Shown: in pieces, positions 45,563-55,107 of the stretch
How the letters are laid out: every line of letters begins with the position of its first letter
How positions within the stretch are numbered: position 1 is the first letter of the stretch
Origin: CAWBRT01 sp963696525
Lineage (GTDB): Bacteria; Acidobacteriota; Terriglobia; Terriglobales; Acidobacteriaceae
Direction of reading: 5' to 3'
Length of the DNA: 64,000 bases
Assembly (NCBI GenBank): GCA_963696525.1
Contig: CAVOKO010000005.1
Coordinates: 65,814 to 129,813 of the forward strand
Made by a program: the position numbers and the translations under genes
The notes under the pieces: model-generated
Database searches by the model: none
The model's input: the letters and a program-made list of their open reading frames with translations, nothing else
What the model was told of the DNA's origin: nothing

Positions 45563-47122
45563 TTGGCACTAGACGAGAATATCTACGAACTCCGCAAAGA
45601 AAAACTGAAGCAGATCGAGGCACTTGGGGGCCAGGCCTATCCCTACACCTACGACCCCACTCACACGCTTCCCGAGATCCTCGCTCAATACGGGGAGAGC
45701 ACCGGCGAACAGCTTTCGGCCAACCGCGTGGACGTGCGTGCGGCGGGACGCATAATGGCGATCCGCACCATGGGAAAGGCGGCATTCGTACAGCTCCAGC
45801 AAGGCGGCCGGCAGTTGCAACTCTACATCAAGAAGGACGCAGTCGGCGAAAAGGGGTTCGAGCTATTCAAGTTGCTCGATATTGGAGATCAGATCGGCGC
45901 GCGCGGATACCTGTTCCGCACCAGGACTAACGAGCTGACAATTCACGTCGACGAGATCACGTTCCTGGCGAAGGACCTCTTGCCTCTGCCCGAAAAATGG
46001 CACGGCTTGCAGGACGTGGAGTTGCGTTACCGCCAGCGCTACCTCGACCTGACGATGAATCCGAAGGTGCGCGAAGTGTTCGTGAAGCGCGCCCGGATCA
46101 TCCAGTCGATTCGCCAGTTTTTCGATGCGCGCGGTTACGTCGAAGTCGAGACGCCGATGATGCACTCGATTGCCGGCGGCGCTGCGGCCCGTCCCTTTGT
46201 AACCCATCACAATACGCTCGACATGGATCTTTACCTCCGGATCGCGCCGGAACTGTATCTGAAACGGCTGATCGTCGGCGGCCTCGATCGCGTCTACGAG
46301 ATCAATCGCAATTTCCGCAATGAGGGCATTTCGACGCACCACAATCCCGAGTTCACCATGCTCGAGTTCTACCAAGCCTACGCGGACTATCGCGACTTGA
46401 TGACTCTGAGCGAGGAACTGCTGCGACAGGTCGCGCTCGACGTCAATGGCTCAACCATATGCGAGTACGATGGGCGCCAAATCGACTTCGCTCATTTCCA
46501 GCGGCTCAGCATGCGCGAGGCAATCATCAAGTATTGGCCCGAGGCGGCCGGAACAAAACCGGAGATGCCGGACTTCGGCGACGCGACCAAGGTCGCCGAG
46601 ATGGCGCGGCGGATTCAGCAGGCCCGGATCGATTTGCCGGTCCACCAAAACGATCCTGCCGGCAAGACGATCGCCGATATCTTCGAGGCCGTTGCTGAAG
46701 AGCACTTGCTCGAACCGACGATTCTGTACGACTTTCCAGTCGCGATTTCCCCGCTTTCGAAGAACAAGCGCGGCGAGCCCGATTGGGTGGAGCGATTCGA
46801 AATTTACGTGGCCGGCATGGAGATCGGAAACGCCTTCAGCGAGCTGAACGATCCCGAGGAGCAGCGTCGGCGCTTCGAACAGCAACTCGGGCAACGCGAA
46901 CTCGGCGACGAGGAAGCGCACCGGATGGACGAAGACTACATCCGCGCACTCTCCTATGGTATGCCGCCCACGGGTGGCGAAGGAATTGGCATCGATCGGA
47001 TTGCCATGCTGCTTACCAGGTCGAAATCAATTCGCGACGTGATCCTCTTCCCGCTGCTGCGGCCGGAAAAAACGGAGGAGCCGGCCGACTCCGCTGTCGG
47101 AAATCAAGCAACAGATTCTTGA
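45563..47122 (+). CDS. lysS: Lysyl-tRNA synthetase (class II)
   Basis: The 519-residue enzyme charges tRNA-Lys. It has the N-terminal OB-fold anticodon-binding domain (VRAAGRIMAIRTMGKAAFVQL) and the class II catalytic core with motif 1 (VETPMMHSIAGGA), motif 2 (RNFRNEGISTHHNPEFTMLEFY) and motif 3 (GIGIDRIAMLLT). The start is a TTG at 45563, with GAAGGAAA upstream; extending to 45473 adds non-family residues encoded by the repeat. tRNA-Lys(UUU) lies 7.8 kb downstream. Confidence 0.96.
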   Translation: MALDENIYELRKEKLKQIEALGGQAYPYTYDPTHTLPEILAQYGESTGEQLSANRVDVRAAGRIMAIRTMGKAAFVQLQQGGRQLQLYIKKDAVGEKGFELFKLLDIGDQIGARGYLFRTRTNELTIHVDEITFLAKDLLPLPEKWHGLQDVELRYRQRYLDLTMNPKVREVFVKRARIIQSIRQFFDARGYVEVETPMMHSIAGGAAARPFVTHHNTLDMDLYLRIAPELYLKRLIVGGLDRVYEINRNFRNEGISTHHNPEFTMLEFYQAYADYRDLMTLSEELLRQVALDVNGSTICEYDGRQIDFAHFQRLSMREAIIKYWPEAAGTKPEMPDFGDATKVAEMARRIQQARIDLPVHQNDPAGKTIADIFEAVAEEHLLEPTILYDFPVAISPLSKNKRGEPDWVERFEIYVAGMEIGNAFSELNDPEEQRRRFEQQLGQRELGDEEAHRMDEDYIRALSYGMPPTGGEGIGIDRIAMLLTRSKSIRDVILFPLLRPEKTEEPADSAVGNQATDS

Positions 47123-47124
47123 GC

Positions 47125-47186
47125 GAGCGCAGCGCGCGAAAAATCTATGCATTTGATTCGCAATGCATAGATCCTTCGCTGCGCTC
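47125..47186. repeat. Nested inverted repeats between lysS and the Tm-1-like gene
   Basis: An outer arm GAGCGCAGCG pairs with CGCTGCGCTC (47177-47186) and an inner arm TCTATGCAT (47144-47152) pairs with ATGCATAGA (47163-47171). It lies 3 bp after the lysS stop and before a convergent gene. It may act as a bidirectional terminator, though no T-run follows, or be a REP-like element. Confidence 0.55.
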
Positions 47187-47252
47187 AGGACGACATCCTG
47201 AAGCTTGTGCAGAGAACATACGGGACGCCCAACTAGCGAATTGCTATGCCGC

Positions 47253-48482
47253 TCACTGGGCCGCTTTTAGACGCGAGACCGCTGCCCAAAGCTTCAGGAA
47301 TAGCTCAACTGTGGCCGCCGCGCATCCCGGATCGTTGATGTGATAATCCCCTTCGATGAGCCCGACTTCCGGGGATAGCTCTTTCCGAAGCGTTTCCAAA
47401 AGCCCCATGTTTGCCAGATCGTCATAGAGCGGCATACCTTGGCGATTCATCATGCTATAGCCCTGTTTCGGAACCATCACGGCGCGTGGTCCTTTACCCC
47501 TATTCAGATGTTCAGCGATATAGTGTGCCACCGCGCCCATTTCTTCCCTGGTAGTTCGAAAGTGCGTGTGCGTCGGTGTGTGCCGGACATAAGGTCGATC
47601 GCACAGTCCGGGAGGAATAGATCCCCATTCGTGCAAGCGCATATCGGTACAACCGGGAGCAATAATTTGCGGAATGCCCATGTCGCCAGCGGCAGTCATG
47701 CGACCCGGCAATGCCGGCATCAAACCGTCATACAAGAGATCGACGATCTCATGCGGCGAATAATCGATCACCCCACGAATCATGCCATCTCGTATCAATT
47801 CCTCCATGGCCTGCCCGCCAATCCCATTACAATGGAAAACGACAACCTCGAAGCCGGCCTGCTCGAGCAGTTGCTTGACTTTCGTGACTCCTGGTGTGGT
47901 CACGCCCGCCTGGGTAATGGCAATCAGATCGCGCCTTTGTTGCACGGATATTTCGACCTCGGCCATAGCTACTACGGCAGCCGCGGCCTGGGCGATGATC
48001 TTTCGGGTAATAAAATTGAGCCCGGCAATGTCGGCGACCGAATGGATCATAGTCACGTCTTTGGTACCGACGTAGGGTCCGAAGCTGGTCTTGCCCGAGG
48101 CAACCGTGGAAACCATTACCTTCGGAACACCTACGGGAAGGGCTCGCATAGCTGCCGTCGCAAGCGCAGTCCCTTGTCCTCCACCGACCGCGATCACTCC
48201 TTGCAGGTTGCCCTCGGCGTACTTCCGCAAGACAAGACGAGTGAGTCCCTCGATCATCCGCTGCTGCACATAGGTTTTATCTTTCCGGGAAAGTATCCGT
48301 ACCAGGCTTTCGCCGGAAGCACTAGCGACTTCCTCCCGGGAGATATCCGCGGAAACCGCTGGCTTACCGGCTGAGCCCGGGTCAATCACAATCGGAGTAT
48401 GACCCCTTCTGAAAATCTCACTACGAATAAAATCAGCTTCCTCGCCCTTGGTATCCAGCGTGGCAATCACAACAATGTTCAT
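47253..48482 (-). CDS. Tm-1-like / UPF0261 family protein
   Basis: The 409-residue protein starts MNIVVIATLDTKGEEADFIR, the hallmark of the UPF0261/Tm-1 N-terminal family, with GVIAVGGGQGTALATAAMRA and HCNGIGGQAMEELI further in. The plant Tm-1 relative binds ATP; the bacterial function is not established. The usual partner, a TIM-barrel PEP-hydrolase-like protein, is not adjacent. AAGGT precedes the ATG at 48482. It ends an operon with a sugar-type ABC transporter, so a role in breakdown of the imported compound is likely. Confidence 0.85.
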   Translation of the reverse strand: MNIVVIATLDTKGEEADFIRSEIFRRGHTPIVIDPGSAGKPAVSADISREEVASASGESLVRILSRKDKTYVQQRMIEGLTRLVLRKYAEGNLQGVIAVGGGQGTALATAAMRALPVGVPKVMVSTVASGKTSFGPYVGTKDVTMIHSVADIAGLNFITRKIIAQAAAAVVAMAEVEISVQQRRDLIAITQAGVTTPGVTKVKQLLEQAGFEVVVFHCNGIGGQAMEELIRDGMIRGVIDYSPHEIVDLLYDGLMPALPGRMTAAGDMGIPQIIAPGCTDMRLHEWGSIPPGLCDRPYVRHTPTHTHFRTTREEMGAVAHYIAEHLNRGKGPRAVMVPKQGYSMMNRQGMPLYDDLANMGLLETLRKELSPEVGLIEGDYHINDPGCAAATVELFLKLWAAVSRLKAAQ

Positions 48483-48581
48483 AAGATACCTTGCCTTCAC
48501 CTCTGGCAAACCAAACTGCGCCGCCATTCCGAAAGGCATGCCGTCCCACAAGTTCATGACATAACTTATTCATGCCATAAC

Positions 48582-49619
48582 TTAGCGGCTCTTCAATGCA
48601 TTCGGCGACTCATCGTACTTGGCGGCATCGGCAGCCTTGACGACGTTCAGAGGAGTAAGGATGGTACGGGGAACCTCTTTGCCATTCAGGGCGGTCACAC
48701 AGGCCGCAACGGACCAATAACCCTGCTCGTAGACACTCTGCGAAATAGTAAAGGCCAATTTACCTTCTTTGAGCGCTGCGACCGTCGGCGCCTGCACATC
48801 GAAGCTGCCAACCACAACCTTGCCCTGCCGCCCTGCCGCGGCAATCGCCTCGGCGGCGCCCTCACCCATATTGCCGCCGACGCTCACAATCCCGTTCAGG
48901 TCCGGCCAGCTCTGAAGCGTATCCTCCGTGATCTGTCGGCCTTCATCAAACTGCCAGTGAGCGGAAATCGACTTGTATCGGATACCAGGATAATGTTTGG
49001 CAAGATATTCCTTGGCGCCCTTCACGCGATCATCGGACGTCTGCTGTCCTGGCACGCCTTCCAGGATCAAGAGTTTCCCCTTTCCATTCATTCTTTCGCC
49101 GACTGCCTTAGCGATTTCCTGGCCGGCCTCGTAGCTGTCTACACCGACAAAGGTGAGATAATCATCTCCAGCACCCAAGGTATTGTCATAGACTACCGGT
49201 ATGCCTTTCTTCACCAGAGTAGCTACCGGTCCTTGGACGGCCTGGGAGTTGGCCGGGGCTAGCACAACACAGTCCACACCCTTGGTAACCAAATCCTCCA
49301 GTATTCTCTTCTGTTCTTCAACGTTATCGGCCTTGGATGGGGCGTATTGCATGACGTCTACCCCCATTGCACGTCCGGCTTTTGCGGCGGCAATGAGATG
49401 CGACTCCCACACCGGAATAGCTTGAGACTTAACCACAATCGCGATCTTGTATCTTCTTGCCCCCTTAATATTTGCATTGAAGGTCTTTACAGGCTTGCCA
49501 GGCGTCCCCTTCATGGTGACTTTTGTGGACTTAGCGTTCGTGTCCGCTGCAGGGGCAAAGAGCACACCAAAAAACATAGCTAGCATCACGATCCCTAAAA
49601 TCGAAAGTTCCTTCCTCAT
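48582..49619 (-). CDS. Sugar-type ABC transporter substrate-binding protein (RbsB family)
   Basis: The 345-residue exported protein has an N-terminal signal (MRKELSILGIVMLAMFFGVLF) and two periplasmic-binding-protein lobes of peripla_BP_4 type (AIVVKSQAIPVWESHL, VDCVVLAPANSQAV, VPGQQTSDDRVKGAKEYL, GIVSVGGNMGEGAAEA). GGAGGG lies 6 nt before the ATG at 49619. It delivers the substrate to the two permeases upstream. The ligand could be a pentose, polyol or related compound and cannot be read from sequence. Confidence 0.9.
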   Translation of the reverse strand: MRKELSILGIVMLAMFFGVLFAPAADTNAKSTKVTMKGTPGKPVKTFNANIKGARRYKIAIVVKSQAIPVWESHLIAAAKAGRAMGVDVMQYAPSKADNVEEQKRILEDLVTKGVDCVVLAPANSQAVQGPVATLVKKGIPVVYDNTLGAGDDYLTFVGVDSYEAGQEIAKAVGERMNGKGKLLILEGVPGQQTSDDRVKGAKEYLAKHYPGIRYKSISAHWQFDEGRQITEDTLQSWPDLNGIVSVGGNMGEGAAEAIAAAGRQGKVVVGSFDVQAPTVAALKEGKLAFTISQSVYEQGYWSVAACVTALNGKEVPRTILTPLNVVKAADAAKYDESPNALKSR

Positions 49620-49673
49620 TTTTCCCTCCAAGTGGGACATCGTTAAAAGCTTCCTAAGGCGCGAACGCTTCAG

Positions 49674-50636
49674 TCACGCCCTTCGCCGCAGCCCTTGATC
49701 GGCAAGGACGGCAGCGATAACCAGCAACCCTACGACAAGAGATTTCCAGATTGCGGGAACAGCCAGGATATTCATACCGTTATGGATCGATGCCATAATC
49801 AGAGCTGCTACCAACGTACCCACAAGATTGCCTTGGCCGCCCGCCAGACTTGTCCCGCCCATGACTACAACAGCCAGCACCGGCATCAGGTAATTGTCCC
49901 CTATCCGCGCCTCCGAGCCGTTGGTATACGCTATCAGAACCAGGCCGGCCAATGCCGCCAGAAAGCCGCTGATGACGTAAGCAGTAATCACAACCCTGTC
50001 GACCTTGACACCGGACATTTTTGCCGTCTCGATGTTTGCTCCGGTAGCAAAGAAACGGCGTCCCAACGTTGTGTGATAAAGGATGAAATAACCGGCGATA
50101 AATACAATCAGCATCACGATGATCGGCATTGGGATGCCAAACAAATGGCCGTTTCCAATCCAGCGAAACGTCGCCGGGAAACCATAGATGACATTGCCCC
50201 GCAGGATCAAGTATGCGAAGCCGAAAAGCACCCATAACATGCCATAGGTTGCAATGAAAGGAGGCAACCCCAGGTAAGTAATCAAAGCACCGTTGATAAA
50301 CCCCAAGAATGCCCCGACGAGTAACGCGGCGAGGATTGCGGCAGGGACACCAAACTCGTAGTTCTTGAGCATGATCGCTGCCAGCACACTGGTGAGCGAC
50401 AGCACCGAACCTACCGATAAATCCACGTCTTTCGCGGTCAGCGTGATGGTTTGGCCAACCGCAATGATGATAAGAATGCTTGCGTTTCGTACAATGTTCA
50501 ACAGGTTATTCCCGTTAAGAAAGACAAATCCATACTCGTCGGAACGAGTTAGAACGGTCATAGCGATGCAAACAACAACCAACACGATCAATCGTGCTGC
50601 GGTAAATATCTTTGCCGGGTCTCTTGCTGGAATCAT
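49674..50636 (-). CDS. Sugar-type ABC transporter permease (RbsC family), second copy
   Basis: The 320-residue permease has about ten hydrophobic segments with the BPD_transp_2 pattern (LTAKDVDLSVGSVLSLTSV; LAVVVMGGTSLAGGQGNLVGTLVAALI). Its start overlaps the preceding permease by 4 bp. The two permeases probably form a heterodimer. Confidence 0.92.
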   Translation of the reverse strand: MIPARDPAKIFTAARLIVLVVVCIAMTVLTRSDEYGFVFLNGNNLLNIVRNASILIIIAVGQTITLTAKDVDLSVGSVLSLTSVLAAIMLKNYEFGVPAAILAALLVGAFLGFINGALITYLGLPPFIATYGMLWVLFGFAYLILRGNVIYGFPATFRWIGNGHLFGIPMPIIVMLIVFIAGYFILYHTTLGRRFFATGANIETAKMSGVKVDRVVITAYVISGFLAALAGLVLIAYTNGSEARIGDNYLMPVLAVVVMGGTSLAGGQGNLVGTLVAALIMASIHNGMNILAVPAIWKSLVVGLLVIAAVLADQGLRRRA

Positions 50637-51637
50637 CTAGACCCTTCCCTCCAGCGCGAATGGATGATCTCAAACACAATCGCAAGAATGACAATGCTTC
50701 CCATCAAAGCAGGCTGCCACAGAGAAGGAACGCCACTCACGTTTAATCCGTTACGGGCAACACCGATCAGCAGCACCCCGAGAACTGTCCCTGCGATGCC
50801 GCCCTTCCCCTTCGCAAAACTGGTGCCTCCCAGGATTGCAGCGGCAATGGCATCAAATTCCCAGCCGATACCCACGATGGAGTCGGCCGCCTCGAGGCGC
50901 GCCGCTAGCGTAACGCCGCTGATCCCCGAAAGAATACCGGCCGTGACATAAACCATCCACTTCCAAAAAGTAATGTTGACGCCAGACAGGCGAGCACCCT
51001 GTTCATTGCCCCCAATCGAGACGATATAGCGGCCAAATGGCGTATGGTAGAGGACTATCCATACAATGACAAACACGAATATCGCAATAAAGGTAGGCAT
51101 GGATAGGTATTGCATCAGCGGCAGTTGGATAGACTTGTCCAGCGTTTCGCCGAAAAAGGCGTACACCGGATTGTGGATGTAGATGGCAGTGCTGTCGGCC
51201 AATACAAGCGACAGCGATCCTCCCACTCCCATCATGCCTAAGCTAGCAATAAAAGGCGGCAACTTCCCGATCGAAACGAGGCCGCCGGTAATTGCCCCCA
51301 TGAGCGCCCCCGTCAGCAACCCGATCGACACGCCCGCGACCATAGCTGTTGCGTTCGCCGTGCCTGAATCCATAAGTCTCTGCATGACGCGCGCACAGGT
51401 TACGCCGGAGAGGGTCAGGACGGCGCCCGCCGAGAGGTCAATCCCTTCGCTGAGAAGAACCAGCGTTGCCCCCAAAGCCAGGATCAACAAGATCGAGTTT
51501 TGCTGAATGATATTGACGATATTATCTATCGTAAGATACCTGGCTGAGACAACGGTAAAAATCGACATCATCAGCAGAATGACCCATACAGCAGACGGAA
51601 CTCTAATAGCAAACGCGCGCATGGTCCTAGTTCCCAT
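50633..51637 (-). CDS. Sugar-type ABC transporter permease (RbsC family), first copy
   Basis: The 334-residue permease shares the family layout (LLSEGIDLSAGAVLTLSGV; AIAAAILGGTSFAKGKGGIAGTVLGVLLIG). It follows the ATPase gene by 60 bp and overlaps the second permease by ATGA. Confidence 0.92.
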   Translation of the reverse strand: MGTRTMRAFAIRVPSAVWVILLMMSIFTVVSARYLTIDNIVNIIQQNSILLILALGATLVLLSEGIDLSAGAVLTLSGVTCARVMQRLMDSGTANATAMVAGVSIGLLTGALMGAITGGLVSIGKLPPFIASLGMMGVGGSLSLVLADSTAIYIHNPVYAFFGETLDKSIQLPLMQYLSMPTFIAIFVFVIVWIVLYHTPFGRYIVSIGGNEQGARLSGVNITFWKWMVYVTAGILSGISGVTLAARLEAADSIVGIGWEFDAIAAAILGGTSFAKGKGGIAGTVLGVLLIGVARNGLNVSGVPSLWQPALMGSIVILAIVFEIIHSRWREGSR

Positions 51638-51697
51638 TCTTGAAGGTGGTGACTCGACTCGCCGAACACCCGGGTAGCGGCGGTATCGCGCTTCTCC

Positions 51698-53239
51698 TTA
51701 GTTACTTCGTGTCCGCTCCATTCCCGCCTGCTCTTTTTGCCGTTTCACCTCATCTGCGCCCATGGCATATTCAATAATCCGTTCCTGTGTCGCCTCTGCA
51801 TGGGATAACTCCGAGACAATTCTTCCTTCGCGCATGACATAGATACGATCGCTCATACCGATGACCTCGGAGAGTTCGGAAGAAATCATCAGGATGGCGG
51901 CGCCCTCCCTTACCAAGCCCGCCATTAAAGCATAGATCTCACTCTTTGCCCCAACGTCAATGCCCCTGGTTGGCTCGTCGAAGATAAAGATCTTTGCCTT
52001 GGTACACAACCATTTTGCAATGACTACCTTCTGCTGATTGCCGCCTGAAAGATACTGGGCAAGCCGTGATACGGAGGGAGTGGCAATGCGCAGCTTTTCC
52101 ACATACTTCAAGACAACTTCCGCTTCTTTCTTCTTGCCGACATACATTCTAGGAAACAAATGCTTCAGGCTTGCTATAACTACGTTTTCCGCCACCGATA
52201 GGATTAATGCCAGGCCTTGATTCTTTCGATCCTCCGGTATCAGGCTAACGCCCTGTTCAACCATATCGGAAACGGAACAATTATCGATCTCTTTGCCGAA
52301 GAGGTAAATCTTTCCGCTGTCATACTTGTCCACGCCGAAGATGGCTCGCGCGAGGTCGGTCCGGCCTGAACCAACCAAGCCGGCAAGACCCACGATCTCC
52401 CCACTTCGAAGGGTTAGGTTGATATCTCGCAGCCGCCTGCCCTTCGAAAGGTTCTCCACCCGCAGGCATTCGGCACCAGAGGATTGATGGTCGCGTTGAA
52501 ATACCTCAGTAACCGAATGGCCGACCATCATTCCGACCAGCTCATCAATAGTCACTTCGCGAATTGCCTTTGTTCCAACGAACCTACCATCGCGAAGCAC
52601 GGTGACTCGGTGGCCAACTTGATCTAGTTCCTGTAGCCGGTGGGAAATGTAAATAATCCCAATACCCTTCTGGTTGAGCTGGTGAATGGTCGAAAAGAGC
52701 TGTTCTGTTTCGCGCTCGGAAAGGGCGGACGTCGGCTCGTCCATGATAAGTATCTTGGACTGGATTGAAAGGGCTTTGGCAACTTCGACCATCTGCTGCT
52801 CAGCCGTAGTCAGATCCGCGATCAGTGTATGGGTGCCCACGTTCATATTCAGGCTGCCGAGCAATGTTGCCGCGTCGCTGTGCATTTTCCGGTGATCGAT
52901 GAATCCGTACCGTCTAGGGAAGCGGCCCAAGAAGATGTTTTGCGCCACATTCATGTAGGGGATCAGGTTGAATTCCTGATAAATGATATTTACCCCCATG
53001 CGCTGAGCTACCCGCGGATCGAAGACCTTGACCTTTTGTCCATCGAGATAGACTTCACCCTCATCAGGCGCATAGGCACCGGAAAGAATCTTCATCAGGG
53101 TCGATTTCCCGGCACCGTTTTCGCCCAGCAGGATATGGGTCTCCCCGGCTTTGAGCTCGAAATCCACTTTGTCCAAAGCACGCACGCCAGGGAAGGTTTT
53201 GGTGATACCTCGCGCCTCCATAATTATCCGCTCACCCAT
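51698..53239 (-). CDS. Sugar-type ABC transporter ATPase with two NBDs (RbsA family)
   Basis: The 513-residue protein holds two tandem ATPase domains. The first has Walker A GENGAGKST, signature LTTAEQQMVEVAKALS and Walker B ILIMDEPTSAL. The second has the degenerate Walker A GLVGSGRTDLARAIFG, signature LSGGNQQKVVIAKWL and Walker B IFIFDEPTRGID, as in RbsA, XylG and AraG. It energises uptake by the two permeases. Confidence 0.94.
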   Translation of the reverse strand: MGERIIMEARGITKTFPGVRALDKVDFELKAGETHILLGENGAGKSTLMKILSGAYAPDEGEVYLDGQKVKVFDPRVAQRMGVNIIYQEFNLIPYMNVAQNIFLGRFPRRYGFIDHRKMHSDAATLLGSLNMNVGTHTLIADLTTAEQQMVEVAKALSIQSKILIMDEPTSALSERETEQLFSTIHQLNQKGIGIIYISHRLQELDQVGHRVTVLRDGRFVGTKAIREVTIDELVGMMVGHSVTEVFQRDHQSSGAECLRVENLSKGRRLRDINLTLRSGEIVGLAGLVGSGRTDLARAIFGVDKYDSGKIYLFGKEIDNCSVSDMVEQGVSLIPEDRKNQGLALILSVAENVVIASLKHLFPRMYVGKKKEAEVVLKYVEKLRIATPSVSRLAQYLSGGNQQKVVIAKWLCTKAKIFIFDEPTRGIDVGAKSEIYALMAGLVREGAAILMISSELSEVIGMSDRIYVMREGRIVSELSHAEATQERIIEYAMGADEVKRQKEQAGMERTRSN

Positions 53240-53276
53240 TTCATTCTCCCGCAGGCTATATAGACCTATCTACAAG

Positions 53277-54362
53277 CTATTCCGGATTGGGGTGAACGAT
53301 TACTTTGATCGCGCCTCCCCGGCGATGGATAAAGGTATCAAAGGCCTCGCCAATCTGTTCGAGAGGAAAGTGATGCGTGATTAAGGGTTTCGCCCTGATC
53401 TTTCCCGCGCCGAAAAGCGCCAAGCTGCGGGCACAATCACCCATGCCTTCTCCTCGCACCCCAGCAGCGCGCATGTCACTCAACACGAACTTCCTCATAT
53501 CAACTGTCATAGGTTCGTGGGAGTCGCCAATCAAGGAAAGCCGGCCGCCGCGCATCGCCATATCGATGGATTGCTGCACCGCGGTGTTGCCGCCGGAACA
53601 TTCCATCACCAGATCCGCGCCGACACCATCGGTCTCAGCCAAGACAACCTTGACAGGATCTTGCTGGTCCGTGTCCACAACGACATCGGCGCCAACTTCT
53701 TTGCCTACTCTAAGCCGACTATCACGTTTACCGCAGAGAATAACTTTCTTGGCGCCAAGGGCTTTTACCAACTGCACCGCCATCATGCCGATCGGGCCGG
53801 CACCCAAGACGGCCACTGTCTCCCCACCTAGCAGGCCGCCCACATTATCTAAAGCGAAATGGACGCAGGCAGCGGTCGTGACCAGCGAAGCCTCTTCAAA
53901 GGATATGTTGTCAGGTATCTTGTAAAGGGTGCCGATGTGGTTTACCACGTACTCGGCGTATCCGCCATTTGTCGTAAAGCCGTAATGGCGGTGGCCGGTT
54001 TCAGGCTTCCCATAATTCATGCAGATGGTGTAACGGCCTTGTTTGCAATTCTTGCAATAACCACAGCCCTTGTGGGTTTCAATAGCTACGCGGTCACCTA
54101 TCGCGAAATTGAGTACATGAGGACCTATGGCCACGATCCGGCCGCTGTACTCATGTCCCGGGACGAACGTACCGTAAGGCGGAAGTGCTTGCCATCCCTT
54201 GTACACGACAGTAGGGTCGGACCCGCAGATTGCACATGCCATGACCTTGATCAGGACTTCGAAAGCACCAGGTTCCGGGACTGGCCAATCCTGCACGCAC
54301 AGTTGCCCCTTGCCTTGCAGAACGGCGGCTCTCATTGTCTTGGGGATCGACATATCATTCAT
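53277..54362 (-). CDS. Zinc-dependent alcohol/polyol dehydrogenase (MDR superfamily)
   Basis: The 361-residue enzyme carries the catalytic-zinc residues (CAICGSD, GHEYSG) and the four-cysteine structural zinc lobe (GCGYCKNCKQGRYTIC), plus the Rossmann motif VLGAGPIGMMAVQLV. This places it with sorbitol/threonine dehydrogenase-like enzymes. The start is probably ATG 54362, with an alternative at 54353; the frame is open to 54428. It is the first gene of the ABC operon, suggesting it oxidises the imported polyol or sugar alcohol. Confidence 0.9.
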   Translation of the reverse strand: MNDMSIPKTMRAAVLQGKGQLCVQDWPVPEPGAFEVLIKVMACAICGSDPTVVYKGWQALPPYGTFVPGHEYSGRIVAIGPHVLNFAIGDRVAIETHKGCGYCKNCKQGRYTICMNYGKPETGHRHYGFTTNGGYAEYVVNHIGTLYKIPDNISFEEASLVTTAACVHFALDNVGGLLGGETVAVLGAGPIGMMAVQLVKALGAKKVILCGKRDSRLRVGKEVGADVVVDTDQQDPVKVVLAETDGVGADLVMECSGGNTAVQQSIDMAMRGGRLSLIGDSHEPMTVDMRKFVLSDMRAAGVRGEGMGDCARSLALFGAGKIRAKPLITHHFPLEQIGEAFDTFIHRRGGAIKVIVHPNPE

Positions 54363-54887
54363 GATTCTGACTCTTTCACTCCTTTGGAATTTTTGGAACG
54401 GCCTTACCACGGCTGAGAAAGCGTGCAATCAATTCGAGTCTGGTATCGAGTGTGACCTCAAGACGACCGCCTCACGGATGGCGTCATGGTGAGCGAGCGT
54501 CGCGGCCTGAAACTTCCGCCCTCGCGCCGCAGCTTCGACAAGGTATGAGTTGAAGCTCGCTCGCGCGCCGCTCTGGGCCTCGTTTTATGCGCTTACCAAA
54601 CATTGCAAATATGCATCGTGAGAATCGTCTTGTCAAACATTATTCCCCAGATTCACAGCTGTGTAAGGAGTCAAAGAATAGCAAACTTAGGATTCTGCCA
54701 GGCAAGACGTATGACGAGAAATGCACCTTGATCAAGCAGGCACCTGAGCTGCTTAACTCCATGGTCGGGCTGCGTTCTACCCTCGGAGACATCACCAGTC
54801 GGGAACAGTGTTGCCATACTTCGGGAGGAAATCCTCAGAAATCGTTTGGCGGTATGGACCACAAGCAGCGGGACGATACAGGATAAA
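54363..54887. other. Gene-poor upstream region of the ABC operon
   Basis: No gene is supported in this 525-bp stretch. A 99-codon frame at 54587-54886 and a 63-codon minus-strand frame at 54671-54862 resemble nothing I know. The sequence is lower in GC than the surrounding chromosome. The 10-mer ATGGTGAGCG occurs at 54486 and again at 54887, at the end of the tRNA-Lys gene; it is too short to claim as an attachment site. Confidence 0.5.
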
Positions 54888-54963
54888 TGGTGAGCGCGCC
54901 GGGATTCGAACCCGGGACCCTCTGCTTAAAAGGCAGATGCTCTACCTACTGAGCTACGCGCCC
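54888..54963 (-). tRNA. tRNA-Lys (anticodon UUU)
   Basis: On the minus strand the 76-nt sequence starts GGGCGCGTAGCTCAGTAGG and has the anticodon stem TCTGC/GCAGA around CTTTTAA, giving anticodon TTT. The T-arm GGGTTCGAATCCC is canonical. The acceptor stem pairs GGGCGCG with CGCGCTC with one G-U, followed by discriminator A and a genomically encoded CCA (54888-54890). Confidence 0.96.
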
Positions 54964-55107
54964 TGAAACAGGATCTACGCTACAGTTTACGATGATCGTG
55001 GTCACAGCTAAGATGACTGTGGTTCACATTCAAAACAGCGGTTCCGCGCAGCTCCCACTTTGTAATTTATCACATCGGCGGTACCGCGAGCAGAACCAGG
55101 ACCTGAA

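Noticed and set aside
54587..54886. 99-codon frame upstream of tRNA-Lys
   Set aside because: No recognisable domain, no convincing start context, and it runs into the tRNA gene.
54486..54896. Possible attachment-site repeat at tRNA-Lys
   Set aside because: Only 10 bases (ATGGTGAGCG) are shared and no integrase is present.
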